DNA of 38,560 nucleotides, taken from the NCBI GenBank assembly GCA_029287355.1, contig JARFRH010000288.1:1-38560 (forward strand), read 5' to 3'. The stretch is from Maribacter sp. GTDB lineage: Bacteria > Bacteroidota > Bacteroidia > Flavobacteriales > Flavobacteriaceae. Shown in pieces: positions 6,742-14,385 of this stretch. The notes under the pieces are model-generated. The model ran no database searches and was not told the DNA's origin. It saw nothing but the letters and a program-made list of their open reading frames with translations. Each line of letters starts with the position of its first letter. Position 1 is the stretch's first letter. Both the position numbers and the translations under genes were made by a program.

Positions 6742-8721
6742 TTGATTTCAAAAGCTACCATAGATCAAGTATATGAGACCGCCCGACTAGAGGAGGTCAT
6801 TGGTGATTTTGTACAACTGAAAAAGTCCGGTTCTAATTTTAAAGGTCTAAGTCCGTTTAGTGATGAGCGCACGCCAAGTTTCATGGTGTCGCCAGTGAAA
6901 CAGATTTGGAAAGACTTCAGTAGTGGAAAGGGAGGCAACGTGGTTGCCTTTTTAATGGAACATGAGCACTTTACATATCCTGAGGCCATTAAGTATTTGG
7001 CGAAAAAATATAATATTGAGGTAGAGGAAACTGAACGTACCGATGAGGAAAAGCAAGAGGCCAATGAGCGCGAAAGTATGTATTTGGTTTCTGAGTATGC
7101 GCAAAAATATTTCACCGAAATGCTTTGGGAAAGTGAATTGGGCAAGGCTATTGGGCTTACCTATTTCAAGGAACGGGGCTTTACCGATGAGATTATCAAA
7201 AAGTTTAGTCTAGGTTATTGTCTGGATCAATGGGATAGTTTTACAACCGCTGCGCTAGAAAGTGGTTATCAACTCAACTACCTTGAAAAAACCGGATTGA
7301 CCATCGTCAAGGAGGATACCGCCAATCCGCCAAATAGTAAGAAATTCGATAGATTCAAAGGACGGGTTATGTTTCCAATTCATTCTATGAGTGGAAGGGT
7401 TTTGGGTTTTGGAGGACGTATTTTGACCAATGATAAAAAAGCCGCTAAGTATCTGAATTCCCCAGAAAGTGAGATCTATCATAAAAGTAAGGTGCTATAT
7501 GGTATCTATTTTGCCAAGCAGTCTATCGCCAAAGAAGACAATTGCTATTTAGTAGAAGGTTACACCGATGTCATTCAGTTTTATCAAAGGGGAATACATA
7601 ATGTGGTTTCTTCTAGTGGAACAGCCTTGACCTCCGAACAGATTCGGTTGGTCAATCGTTTGACCAAGAATATCACCGTTTTATTTGATGGTGATGCTGC
7701 CGGACTTCGTGCTTCATTACGAGGAATCGATTTGATTTTGGAGCAAGGCATGAACGTAAAAGTCTGTACCTTTCCTGAAGGTGAAGATCCCGATAGCTTT
7801 TCAAAGAATAACGAATTAGACGATATTCTCGTTTATCTCAAATCAAATTCAAAAGACTTTATTCAATTCAAGGCAAGTCTCTTGGCCGAGGAGGCCGCGG
7901 ACGATCCAATTAAAAGAGCGGATACCGTTAGAGATATTGTCAACAGCATTGCCAAGATTCCTGATGCCATTAAGCGCGAAATCTATGTGCAAGAATGTGC
8001 TCAGATTATGAATGTATCTGAAGGGGTACTTTTTAGTACGCTGGCACAAATAGGTAAAAAGAATCAGTCTGATGCAGCGAAACAGGTAAAACACGAACAG
8101 AAGGCGTTCGATGTTGTTAAGAACGGGGTCAAAGTTGAGAAAGTTGACGTGCAGTACGAATTAGAGCGAAAGATTATCGAAATGCTCTTGTTATATGGTA
8201 AGGAGCAACAAAAGTTCGAAGATTTGGTCTTAAAGGAAAATGAAGAAGGCGAATTGATACTTGAACCCGAGTCCTTGGAAATTAAAGTGTACGAAAAAAT
8301 ATATCTCGACCTTCAAGAAGATGAAATTGAATTGACTAATGAACAATTTAAGATTATCTATTTGAAACTGATCGAAGCACTGAATGAACAAGAAGATTTT
8401 TCAGTGAGCACCTTTTTATCAGAGTTGGATCAAGAGATGGTTTCTGAAGTATCCTCTATATTGATGGAGGAGGAAAAATACGCCTTGCACAATTGGGAAC
8501 GCAAAGATATTTATCCTAAAGAAAAAACAACCGTCATAGCCCAGTTAGTAAGCGAGACGATACTAACCTTACGTTGTTTTTTAATCAAAAAAAGAATGTA
8601 TGCCCTTCAGGAAAATACAAAACATAATGTAGATGATAATAGGGAAACGCTTGAGGAGATCATGAACTATCTACAGTTGAATAATTTATTGAATAAAAAG
8701 CTGAATAGGGTACTTTCTTGA
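6742..8721 (+). CDS. dnaG: DNA primase DnaG with altered zinc-binding site
   Basis: DnaG makes RNA primers for replication and works with the DnaB helicase. The protein has 659 residues. The N-terminal CHC2 fold is recognisable (SNFKGLSPFSDERTPSFMVS and IWKDFSSGKGGNVVAF), but the four expected zinc ligands Cys, His, Cys, Cys read Ser37, Ser40, Asp58 and Ser61. The catalytic core follows (YFKERGF, GRVMFPIHSMSGRVLGFGGR), with Toprim motifs VEGYTDVIQFYQRG and LFDGDAAGLRASLRG. The C-terminal helicase-binding part is present (residues about 470-659). Loss of these ligands is, as I recall, general in flavobacterial primases. The start is TTG at 6742, chosen because the family begins ISKATIDQVYETARLEEVIG. 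A bidirectional terminator follows. Confidence 0.95.
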   Translation: MISKATIDQVYETARLEEVIGDFVQLKKSGSNFKGLSPFSDERTPSFMVSPVKQIWKDFSSGKGGNVVAFLMEHEHFTYPEAIKYLAKKYNIEVEETERTDEEKQEANERESMYLVSEYAQKYFTEMLWESELGKAIGLTYFKERGFTDEIIKKFSLGYCLDQWDSFTTAALESGYQLNYLEKTGLTIVKEDTANPPNSKKFDRFKGRVMFPIHSMSGRVLGFGGRILTNDKKAAKYLNSPESEIYHKSKVLYGIYFAKQSIAKEDNCYLVEGYTDVIQFYQRGIHNVVSSSGTALTSEQIRLVNRLTKNITVLFDGDAAGLRASLRGIDLILEQGMNVKVCTFPEGEDPDSFSKNNELDDILVYLKSNSKDFIQFKASLLAEEAADDPIKRADTVRDIVNSIAKIPDAIKREIYVQECAQIMNVSEGVLFSTLAQIGKKNQSDAAKQVKHEQKAFDVVKNGVKVEKVDVQYELERKIIEMLLLYGKEQQKFEDLVLKENEEGELILEPESLEIKVYEKIYLDLQEDEIELTNEQFKIIYLKLIEALNEQEDFSVSTFLSELDQEMVSEVSSILMEEEKYALHNWERKDIYPKEKTTVIAQLVSETILTLRCFLIKKRMYALQENTKHNVDDNRETLEEIMNYLQLNNLLNKKLNRVLS

Positions 8722-8750
8722 ATAAGGAAACCGTCAAAATAGAAACAAGA

Positions 8751-8786
8751 AAAAGCCCCATAAGTTCAAACTTATGGGGCTTTTTT
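8751..8786. terminator. Bidirectional terminator between dnaG and the response regulator gene
   Basis: A long perfect stem (AAAAGCCCCATAAGT pairing with ACTTATGGGGCTTTT, tetraloop TCAA) is flanked by A residues on one side and T residues on the other. It can terminate both dnaG on the plus strand and the convergent response regulator gene on the minus strand. Confidence 0.9.
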
Positions 8787-8822
8787 ATCAAAGAACTTTT
8801 TTGGTCGGCAGAGCCTACTACT

Positions 8823-9452
8823 CTAGTAAAGCTCTAATGCTTTTGCTTGCTGCAATAAATCGACCATATTATCGACATTTAATTTCTTCATTAAACGTGC
8901 TTTGTAGGTGCTGACCGTCTTTTCATTAAGATTGAGGCCTTGTGCAACATCTTTATTTCGTTTGCCACTGGCAAGTAACTTCAATACTTCAACTTCTCGA
9001 GAAGAAAGTTTTCTAAAGAATCTTCGTGGTTTCTGAGTTCCTTCATCAAATGCCAATCTTTGAGCGAGTTCATTGGTAATAAACATATTACCCTCACTTA
9101 CTTTTCTGATCGCAGAAATGATATAGTCGATTTCTGAAGCTTTTGAGAGATAACCGAAGGCACCGGCTCTTATAGTACTTAAAGCGTATACGTCTTCTGA
9201 CTGACCACTGTACATCAAAACTTTAACATCAGGGTACTCCTTTTTAATCTTACGTAGGGCGGCAATTCCATTAACTTCCGGAATATCCATTTCCAACATA
9301 ACTACATCGGGTGTGACCTTTTCCAATTTCTCAAAAAGCTCATCCGTTGTTGAGGCGGAATCTACTACTTTGAAACCCGTAGTTGAATCCAAAACGTGCT
9401 TAACACCCATACGTATGATGGGGTGATTGTCCGCAATTAAAACTTTAATCAT
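8823..9452 (-). CDS. NarL/FixJ-type response regulator with atypical receiver
   Basis: The 209-residue protein has a receiver domain (residues 1-120) and a LuxR-type helix-turn-helix (about 145-205, LSSREVEVLKLLASGKRNKD then LNLNEKTVSTYKARLMKKL). In the receiver the acidic pair reads Asp8-Asn9 (IADNHPIIR) in place of Asp-Asp. The phosphoacceptor position, aligned on VVMLEMDIPEVNG, is Glu54 in place of Asp, with Asp56 two residues on. The conserved Lys is present (GYLSKAS), as is the Ser/Thr of MYSGQS. The receiver may therefore be phosphorylation-independent or permanently active. No kinase gene is beside it. It faces nadE in the same direction but a 170-base AT-rich gap separates them. Confidence 0.9.
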   Translation of the reverse strand: MIKVLIADNHPIIRMGVKHVLDSTTGFKVVDSASTTDELFEKLEKVTPDVVMLEMDIPEVNGIAALRKIKKEYPDVKVLMYSGQSEDVYALSTIRAGAFGYLSKASEIDYIISAIRKVSEGNMFITNELAQRLAFDEGTQKPRRFFRKLSSREVEVLKLLASGKRNKDVAQGLNLNEKTVSTYKARLMKKLNVDNMVDLLQQAKALELY

Positions 9453-9622
9453 GTTTGATTTTTTTCTGAATTAAGAGACGATTGGTTTGGTTTGTCTATA
9501 AATACTGACATGCAATGTAAGGTTAAAATATGTGATTCTTAAACGAAAGTCATGTTTTTTTCACAAAAATTGTAATTTTTATGATTTTATTCGACTATAC
9601 TACATTATTTCAGGTCAAGTGG

Positions 9623-10411
9623 CTATAACAGGGCCTTTGGGACCTCGCAAATGGGAATTGGAAGCATTTTATGTTGGTTAGCAGAATTGAACTTGCTAAA
9701 GATGCTAAAAACTTCTTTTTCTCGACCACTAAAGCTATCAAGGGTTTTTCCCATGTCTTTCATTTGCATAGCCCACTCCAATTCTGGGTACGATGCGCCT
9801 ATTTGGTCTTCGTCGGTACGATCGTCACCCCAAAGTCCATCGGTAGGTGCTGCCTTTATTATTTCATCGTTAACCCCCAAGAATTTCGCAATCTCATATA
9901 CCTGGGTCTTCAATAAATCTGCGATGGGACTCAAATCAACACCACCGTCACCATATTTGGTGTAAAATCCTATACCGAAATCCTCTACTTTGTTTCCCGT
10001 TCCAGCAACTAAGTAGCCTTTTAAAGCCGCGAAATAGTATAAAACGGTCATTCGTAAACGTGCTCTGGTATTTGCCAATGACATAAAGCGTTCCTCTTCA
10101 TTGTCCACGGGTGGCAGACTTGTCACCAAACTATCGAACATAGGCGTTAGCTGTACTTCTTGCCTTGAAACATTTTCAAAATTACTTTTAAGCCAATCGA
10201 TGTGGCGTGATGCTCTGTTCACCTGATTGGCCGCTTGATGAATGGGCATCTCAAGACACAAAAGTTCAAGTCCGGTTTTTGCGCAAAGGGTAGATGTAAC
10301 TGCTGAATCTATTCCTCCTGAAATACCAATTGTAAAGCCATTTATATTGGCATTGGTCGCGTAATCTTTGAGCCAATTTACGATGTGGTCAACTACTTTT
10401 TCCGTTTGCAT
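9623..10411 (-). CDS. nadE: NAD(+) synthase, ammonia-dependent
   Basis: NadE amidates nicotinic acid adenine dinucleotide to NAD+ using ATP, the last step of NAD synthesis. The 262-residue protein contains the ATP pyrophosphatase loop SGGIDS (residues 31-36), ANTRARLRM, VAGTGNKVEDFGIGFYTKYG and the PTDGLW block. It has no N-terminal glutaminase domain, so it belongs to the short, ammonia-using class. It is divergent from gldB with an 89-base gap that must contain both promoters. Confidence 0.95.
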   Translation of the reverse strand: MQTEKVVDHIVNWLKDYATNANINGFTIGISGGIDSAVTSTLCAKTGLELLCLEMPIHQAANQVNRASRHIDWLKSNFENVSRQEVQLTPMFDSLVTSLPPVDNEEERFMSLANTRARLRMTVLYYFAALKGYLVAGTGNKVEDFGIGFYTKYGDGGVDLSPIADLLKTQVYEIAKFLGVNDEIIKAAPTDGLWGDDRTDEDQIGASYPELEWAMQMKDMGKTLDSFSGREKEVFSIFSKFNSANQHKMLPIPICEVPKALL

Positions 10412-10436
10412 GTGATGGGGTATTACTTAAAACGAT

Positions 10437-10444
10437 TAACTTTG
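10437..10444 (+). promoter_or_regulatory. Possible -7 promoter element for gldB
   Basis: TAACTTTG matches the Bacteroidota -7 consensus TANNTTTG and lies 56 bases before the gldB start in the nadE-gldB divergent gap. No TTG at the expected -33 distance is present; the nearest upstream TTTG is 28 bases away. Hence the low confidence. Confidence 0.35.
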
Positions 10445-10500
10445 CCGCTAAATTTAAAGCCAAAGTCTTTAAAAATAAAATTTACTGAAGACTACTTTGT

Positions 10501-11466
10501 ATGAGACGATCGTTTTTTATTATATCCTTGGTTTTAAGTGTCATTTATTCATGCAATGAGAATGACAAAATAGAAGAGGAGATTTCAAAGATAAACGTGG
10601 ATTTCAAAGTTTCAAGGTTTGATTTGCAGTTCGCCGAAGCAAAACCTGGAGATTTGGCTGAGCTTAAACGGCGTTACCCTTATCTTTTCCCACAACAATT
10701 TCCAGATAGCATTTGGGTAGCGAAGTTGAATGATACCATTCAAAAAGAACTATCTGATGAAGTACTAAAGAGCTTCCCTGATTTCTCTGAACAAGAGGCT
10801 GGTTTAATTGCGTTATTTCAACATATCAAATACTATTTCCCTCAAGTGCCCGTGCCCAATGTGGTGACATTGACTTCTGATGTACAATATGACACGCGAG
10901 TGGTCTTGACCGACACCTTATTGCTTCTAGGGTTGGACAATTACCTAGGAGCCCAACATCATTTTTATGAACAAATACCCAAATACGTCGCTGCGGATTT
11001 GGACAAAAAATACTTGGTAAGTGATGTGGCCAGTGCCTATACCAACAAGGTAGTGCCACGATCAAAAGATCGAAGCTTTTTAGCCCAGATGATTTATTAT
11101 GGAAAACAATTGTATTTAAAGGACAAGCTAATGCCCAGTGTACCTGATGCAGTTATAATGGGATATTCTCAAGATGAGTTTGATTGGGCAATTGCCAATG
11201 AAGAACCGATGTGGCGTAACTTCATCGAACAAGAGCATTTATATAGTACGGATAGGGAATTGGCAGCACGTTTTCTGGATCCCGCGCCTTTTTCGAAGTT
11301 CGGTTTAGAGTTGATAGATAATGAGTCTCCTGGTCGCGTCGGCCGTTATATCGGTTGGCAGATTGTTCGTGCCTTTATGGATAGGAATCAAGTTACTGTG
11401 CAAGAACTCTTAGGTATTCCTGAAGAGGAAATTTTTAAAAAATCAAACTTCAAACCTCAAAAATAA
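10501..11466 (+). CDS. gldB: Gliding motility lipoprotein GldB
   Basis: GldB is a lipoprotein required for flavobacterial gliding, first defined in Flavobacterium johnsoniae; its biochemical function is not known. The 321-residue product starts with MRRSFFIISLVLSVIYSC, a lipoprotein signal with acylated Cys18. Family blocks seen are VSRFDLQFAEAK, LKRRYPYLFPQQFPDSIW, FPQVPVPNVVTLTSDVQYDT and GLDNYLG. The ATG at 10501 sits directly before the signal peptide. gldC follows 80 bases on, the usual pair. Confidence 0.93.
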   Translation: MRRSFFIISLVLSVIYSCNENDKIEEEISKINVDFKVSRFDLQFAEAKPGDLAELKRRYPYLFPQQFPDSIWVAKLNDTIQKELSDEVLKSFPDFSEQEAGLIALFQHIKYYFPQVPVPNVVTLTSDVQYDTRVVLTDTLLLLGLDNYLGAQHHFYEQIPKYVAADLDKKYLVSDVASAYTNKVVPRSKDRSFLAQMIYYGKQLYLKDKLMPSVPDAVIMGYSQDEFDWAIANEEPMWRNFIEQEHLYSTDRELAARFLDPAPFSKFGLELIDNESPGRVGRYIGWQIVRAFMDRNQVTVQELLGIPEEEIFKKSNFKPQK

Positions 11467-11546
11467 TATCCTTTGGATATTGAAAATCCCAAAACAAATT
11501 CCAAACCCATAAACGGCATTTTGGTTTGAGCTAAATACGTATTACT

Positions 11547-11879
11547 ATGGCAGAGATACATACCTCAGAAATAACACTTACAGTTGGTCTTGATGAAAAC
11601 CGAGTACCTGAAACTTTGAACTGGTCTGCCCAAGATGGCGGAGTCGATAATGAAGAAGCCAAGGCGATGTTGCTTTCCGTTTGGGACAGTAAGAACAAAG
11701 AATCTTTAAAAATCGATTTGTGGACCAAGGACATGCCCGTTGATGAAATGAAAATTTTCTTTCATCAGACCTTGGTGTCTTTAACGGATACTTTTATGAA
11801 GGCCACTCAAGATGAAAAGATGACTGCCCAAATGAAGGAATTCTGTGCGTATTTTGCGGAGAAGTTGGAGTTGAAGTAA
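11547..11879 (+). CDS. gldC: Gliding motility protein GldC
   Basis: The 110-residue protein lacks a signal peptide and matches GldC, a small protein that enhances gliding in flavobacteria and is encoded beside gldB. Family features are the opening IHTSEITLTVGLDENRVPE, then LNWSAQDGG and KIDLWTKDMPVDEMKIFFHQ. ATG at 11547 is the natural start. Its stop codon is followed by the left flank of an IS110-family element, so any terminator of the gldBC operon must lie in or near the 11910-11930 hairpin. Confidence 0.93.
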   Translation: MAEIHTSEITLTVGLDENRVPETLNWSAQDGGVDNEEAKAMLLSVWDSKNKESLKIDLWTKDMPVDEMKIFFHQTLVSLTDTFMKATQDEKMTAQMKEFCAYFAEKLELK

Positions 11880-11885
11880 GGGTTT

Positions 11886-11902
11886 AATATATGAAAAGTA
11901 GT
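11886..11902 (-). repeat. Diverged copy of the accessory-region spacer repeat
   Basis: AATATATGAAAAGTAGTG directly after gldC resembles the copy at 14916-14931 (CGTATATGAAAAGTCGC). The plus-strand form is that of the right-hand, inward-facing type. It is a single diverged copy and could be chance. Confidence 0.3.
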
Positions 11903-11909
11903 GTTTTAA

Positions 11910-11930
11910 TTAGCGCAAACTAAGCGCTAA
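11910..11930 (+). other. Hairpin in the left flank of the IS110 element
   Basis: TTAGCGC (11910-11916) pairs with GCGCTAA (11924-11930) around a 7-base loop. There is no T run, and AGCCCG occurs twice just after. It may be a weak terminator for gldBC or a stem-loop in the noncoding end of the IS110 element. Confidence 0.4.
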
Positions 11931-11948
11931 AGCCCGAAGCCCGTATTG

Positions 11949-13167
11949 TTTATAGCATCTATGTAAAAGCAGCGTGTCCATTATCTTTAAAGTTCACTAA
12001 ACATAAAGACATGAAAACAGAACAGGCTGCCAGACCTAAGTTATTCATTGGGATCGATATTCACAAACGTAGTTGGAAGATACATTGTTCGACCGATATT
12101 TCCGGTGGCAAGACCTTTTCGATGTCCCCTTCACCAAAAGGGCTGAAGGACTGCGTGGATAAGTACTTTCCCGAACATGAGGTCGCTACGGCCTATGAGG
12201 CGGGTTGTTGTGGTTATCATGCACACCGTTGTTTCGAGTCCTATGGCTGGCGAAGTCTTGTTGTCAACCCTGCAGATATGCACCGTAAGGGCAAGGAGAA
12301 GCATACCAAGACGGCCAGGATAGATGCACAGTTGATAGCAAGGGAACTCAAAGACGGTCGTTTGGACGGTATCCATGTTCCCGATATGGAGCGTGAGCAG
12401 TTGCGCAGCCTATTCCGTAGAAGGAACGATCTGGTCAAGGATTACCGTCGTATCAAGAGTCTTATAAAATCACAGCTGTTGTATTACGGTGTGACGGTTC
12501 CCGAGGAGTTCGACAACAGTCATTGGAGCCACGGTTTCCGTCATTGGCTCGATGCTCTGGAATTCGAGTACTCTCCCGCTCGTGCAACTCTTGACAGTCG
12601 TATGCGCCAGTTCCGTTTCGTGGATCAAGATCTACGCGATATTTCTACGCAACTGCGAAGGTTCTGCAAGACGTATTACAAGAAAGATTATAAGTTGCTC
12701 AGAAGTATCCCGGGTATCGGGGGTATCGTTGCCTGTGGTATACTTTGTGGACTGGGTGATTTGAGAAGGTTCAGGAGCTTGAAGCATTTTTCGGGCTCTG
12801 TCGGTCTTGCTCCCGGGATCCATCAAAGTGGCGATACTCTAAGGACTACGGGTATGACCAGACGGGCACACCGCTTGATACGTAGTTATTTCATAGAGGC
12901 CTCTTGGCAAGCGATACGTACCGACCCGGTAATGCAGGCGTATTATAGAACGCACCTTGGCAAGAATGTGAAAAGTGTTATCGTGAAAGTGGCCAGAAAA
13001 CTTTTAAGTAGAACGCTTGCGGTCATAAAGACCGAAGTGCCCTATACTATAGGAGTAGTCGAATAAAAGAACGTATAACCATAACAAAGCTCACAAAGAA
13101 GTATTAAAGACCTGTACCACAAAACATGACCCGTGACCGTCTTAGGGCAGGATCACATTTTATAGCA
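11949..13167 (+). mobile_element. IS110-family insertion sequence (limits uncertain)
   Basis: One transposase gene (12011-13066) is flanked by noncoding sequence on both sides. TTTATAGCA occurs as a 9-base direct repeat at 11949-11957 and 13159-13167. IS110 elements lack long terminal inverted repeats, so these direct copies are the best available limit markers; the true ends could differ by tens of bases. The reading frame of a truncated gene opens just after the right copy, which supports a junction there. Confidence 0.55.
12011..13066 (+). CDS. IS110-family transposase (DEDD/serine recombinase), probably catalytically impaired
   Basis: IS110 transposases are RNA-guided recombinases with an N-terminal RuvC-like DEDD domain and a C-terminal transposase_20 domain. 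This one has 351 residues, full length. The DEDD set is Asp16 (FIGIDIHK), Glu63 (AYEAGCCGYH) and Asp105 (RIDAQLIA), but the position three before Asp105, normally Asp in KTDxxDA, is Ala102 (KTARIDA; codon GCC, one base from GAC). The C-terminal part has the helix-hairpin-helix IPGIGG (233-238) and the likely catalytic serine region GIHQSGDT (Ser273). The frame is intact, so inactivation, if real, is recent. Confidence 0.93.
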   Translation: MKTEQAARPKLFIGIDIHKRSWKIHCSTDISGGKTFSMSPSPKGLKDCVDKYFPEHEVATAYEAGCCGYHAHRCFESYGWRSLVVNPADMHRKGKEKHTKTARIDAQLIARELKDGRLDGIHVPDMEREQLRSLFRRRNDLVKDYRRIKSLIKSQLLYYGVTVPEEFDNSHWSHGFRHWLDALEFEYSPARATLDSRMRQFRFVDQDLRDISTQLRRFCKTYYKKDYKLLRSIPGIGGIVACGILCGLGDLRRFRSLKHFSGSVGLAPGIHQSGDTLRTTGMTRRAHRLIRSYFIEASWQAIRTDPVMQAYYRTHLGKNVKSVIVKVARKLLSRTLAVIKTEVPYTIGVVE

Positions 13168-13179
13168 AGTGACCAGGTC
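13109..13179 (+). other. Structured noncoding segment after the IS110 transposase
   Basis: GACCTG (13109-13114) is complementary to CAGGTC (13174-13179), and GTGACC recurs at 13133-13138 and 13169-13174. IS110-family elements encode a guide (bridge) RNA in a noncoding end, after the transposase gene in the IS1111 group. This segment is a candidate for part of such an RNA; the evidence is only position and weak pairing. Confidence 0.25.
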
Positions 13180-13285
13180 TATTATTGCTTATAATCATAC
13201 GGATGCCGGGGAACCCGATAACGGAGTATCACAAATAGGAGTGGGAGCAAGTTATATCAAAAGAAAAAAAGGAAATATTAATTAA
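13168..13285 (+). pseudogene. Truncated 3' end of a protein gene beside the IS element
   Basis: An open frame without a start runs from just after the right TTTATAGCA copy (whose TAG closes the frame upstream) to TAA at 13283-13285. It reads about 38 codons, including SIIAYNHTDAGEPDNGVSQI and GVGASYIKRKKGN. It looks like the last strands of a barrel-type or other secreted protein. No matching 5' part is found before the IS element, so a deletion or rearrangement rather than a simple insertion is likely. Confidence 0.45.
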
Positions 13286-13305
13286 CTTTAAGAACTGGAC
13301 GGAGG

Positions 13306-13333
13306 CTTTTCATAGGAGGTATTGTTGGCAAGC
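13306..13333 (+). repeat. Accessory-region spacer repeat, left type, before the small membrane ORF
   Basis: CTTTTCATAGGAGGTATTGTTGGCAAGC shares TTTTCATA and ATTGTTGG with the copy at 14386-14407. It faces the small membrane ORF at 13483-13602, which has an opposite-facing copy on its other side (13675-13693). Confidence 0.4.
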
Positions 13334-13482
13334 GGTTTTTAATTCATAACCACCAATCTGTTTGAGTAATAAAATAGCGATTTTTTTAAAGAATAACTTT
13401 TCCTAAAATGAATTGACTTTATTGTTTTAAAGAAATGGCTAAATTCTTATTAACTTTAATGTAAGTTAATTGAAGCGGTAAG

Positions 13483-13602
13483 ATGAAAATTATCTATACC
13501 ATAATAGGAATTGCATTCCTCCTGTTCATAGTAGTGACAGTATACATGATTTTAATTCAGCCACTTCTGGACGCCCGTAAAAAAGAAAAGAAAGAAAAAT
13601 AA
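13483..13602 (+). CDS. Small single-span membrane protein (39 residues)
   Basis: An ATG at 13483 opens a 39-codon frame ending in TAA at 13600-13602. The product is one hydrophobic span (about residues 4-25, IYTIIGIAFLLFIVVTVYMI), then IQPLLDAR and a charged KKEKKEK tail, so the C-terminus probably stays in the cytoplasm. A purine-rich stretch (GAAGCGGTAAG) precedes the start, and TTG at 13433 with TAAATTCT 15 bases on could be a weak promoter. I do not recognise the protein. The clean membrane topology and leader make a real gene more likely than chance. Confidence 0.55.
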   Translation: MKIIYTIIGIAFLLFIVVTVYMILIQPLLDARKKEKKEK

Positions 13603-13674
13603 AGTGCTTCCCCAATCGGGTTTAGCAATTTTCAACAGAAGCTTTCCTTCCCTTTAAATGTGTGACGACGGTCA

Positions 13675-13693
13675 GTATATGAGACCTAGCGAC
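13675..13693 (-). repeat. Accessory-region spacer repeat, right type, after the small membrane ORF
   Basis: GTATATGAGACCTAGCGAC resembles the plus-strand sequence of the copies at 14916-14931 (CGTATATGAAAAGTCGC) and 15814-15828 (GTATATCATCGCGAC). It faces back toward the small membrane ORF. The remaining 193-base spacer before the VOC gene shows no gene. Confidence 0.45.
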
Positions 13694-13795
13694 CCAATGG
13701 GAGCTGTGATTTTAAACATTTTTGGTAGTAGTTATTTTTCTATTTTCAATTTTGTTTATGCCTTCAATTAGGGCGGCTGCTATTACGATTTGAAA

Positions 13796-14221
13796 TTATT
13801 CTGAAAGGTTAAGTTGCCATGAAATGCCATAGGTGTCTTCACACCATCCGAATTTTTTACCAAAGCCGTAATCCCCCGAATCGTAGTTGTCAAGAGGAAC
13901 CATAATCTGGCCTCCATTTGAAGAAAGTTCTTCGAATAAAGTTTGTATCTCATTTTCTGAGTTACAATCAACGAACAGTGATACCCCTGGTGTAAATGAC
14001 CAAGCGTGTTTAAAATTACTCTCGGACACCCTGTACTCTGTGCCATTTAATGTAAATACTCCATATTTGATAAGCTCTGGTGTTCCTCCGTCCTCTCCTT
14101 CTGAGTACTTTGTTATGCTTTTGATTTCCGAATTCGGAAAGATAGAAGTGTAGAAATTTATCGCTTCTTCAGCCCTTCCGCATTGATCACCTACAAATGT
14201 TAGAAATGTTGTTGTTTGCAT
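13796..14221 (-). CDS. VOC-superfamily protein of the PhnB-like type
   Basis: The 141-residue protein is a vicinal-oxygen-chelate fold of the PhnB/3-dmu-9_3-mt group: it opens TTFLTFVGDQCGRAEEAINF, continues YTSIFPNSEIKSITKY, and ends GWCEDTYGISWQLNLSE, where the family has WGxxxDxFGxxW. The fold is two beta-alpha-beta-beta-beta modules. Members bind metals or small ligands and their substrates are usually unknown, so no reaction is assigned. The gene stands alone between AT-rich spacers on the minus strand. Confidence 0.85.
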   Translation of the reverse strand: MQTTTFLTFVGDQCGRAEEAINFYTSIFPNSEIKSITKYSEGEDGGTPELIKYGVFTLNGTEYRVSESNFKHAWSFTPGVSLFVDCNSENEIQTLFEELSSNGGQIMVPLDNYDSGDYGFGKKFGWCEDTYGISWQLNLSE

Positions 14222-14369
14222 GCTCTTGTTTTTAATTTAAACCAGATTTTTCAATTAAATAATTAACATACTATTCGAAATTTGCTGCTAATAGTTAATT
14301 GCTGAATTGGAAATTGATCAACTCTTTTTCGTGTCGAATTACTGCCAACTGTAGTATCTGAAGTGTAGT

Positions 14370-14383
14370 CTGCCGATAGGCAG
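14370..14383. other. Short perfect hairpin in the spacer after the NTF2-like pseudogene
   Basis: CTGCC and GGCAG enclose the tetraloop GATA. It lies just outside the spacer repeat copy at 14386-14407 and may be part of the same repeated unit. Confidence 0.45.
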
Positions 14384-14385
14384 CT

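Noticed and set aside
6765-7145. Antisense open frame of 126 codons inside dnaG
   Set aside because: It mirrors the conserved N-terminal part of the primase, and the composition is not protein-like.
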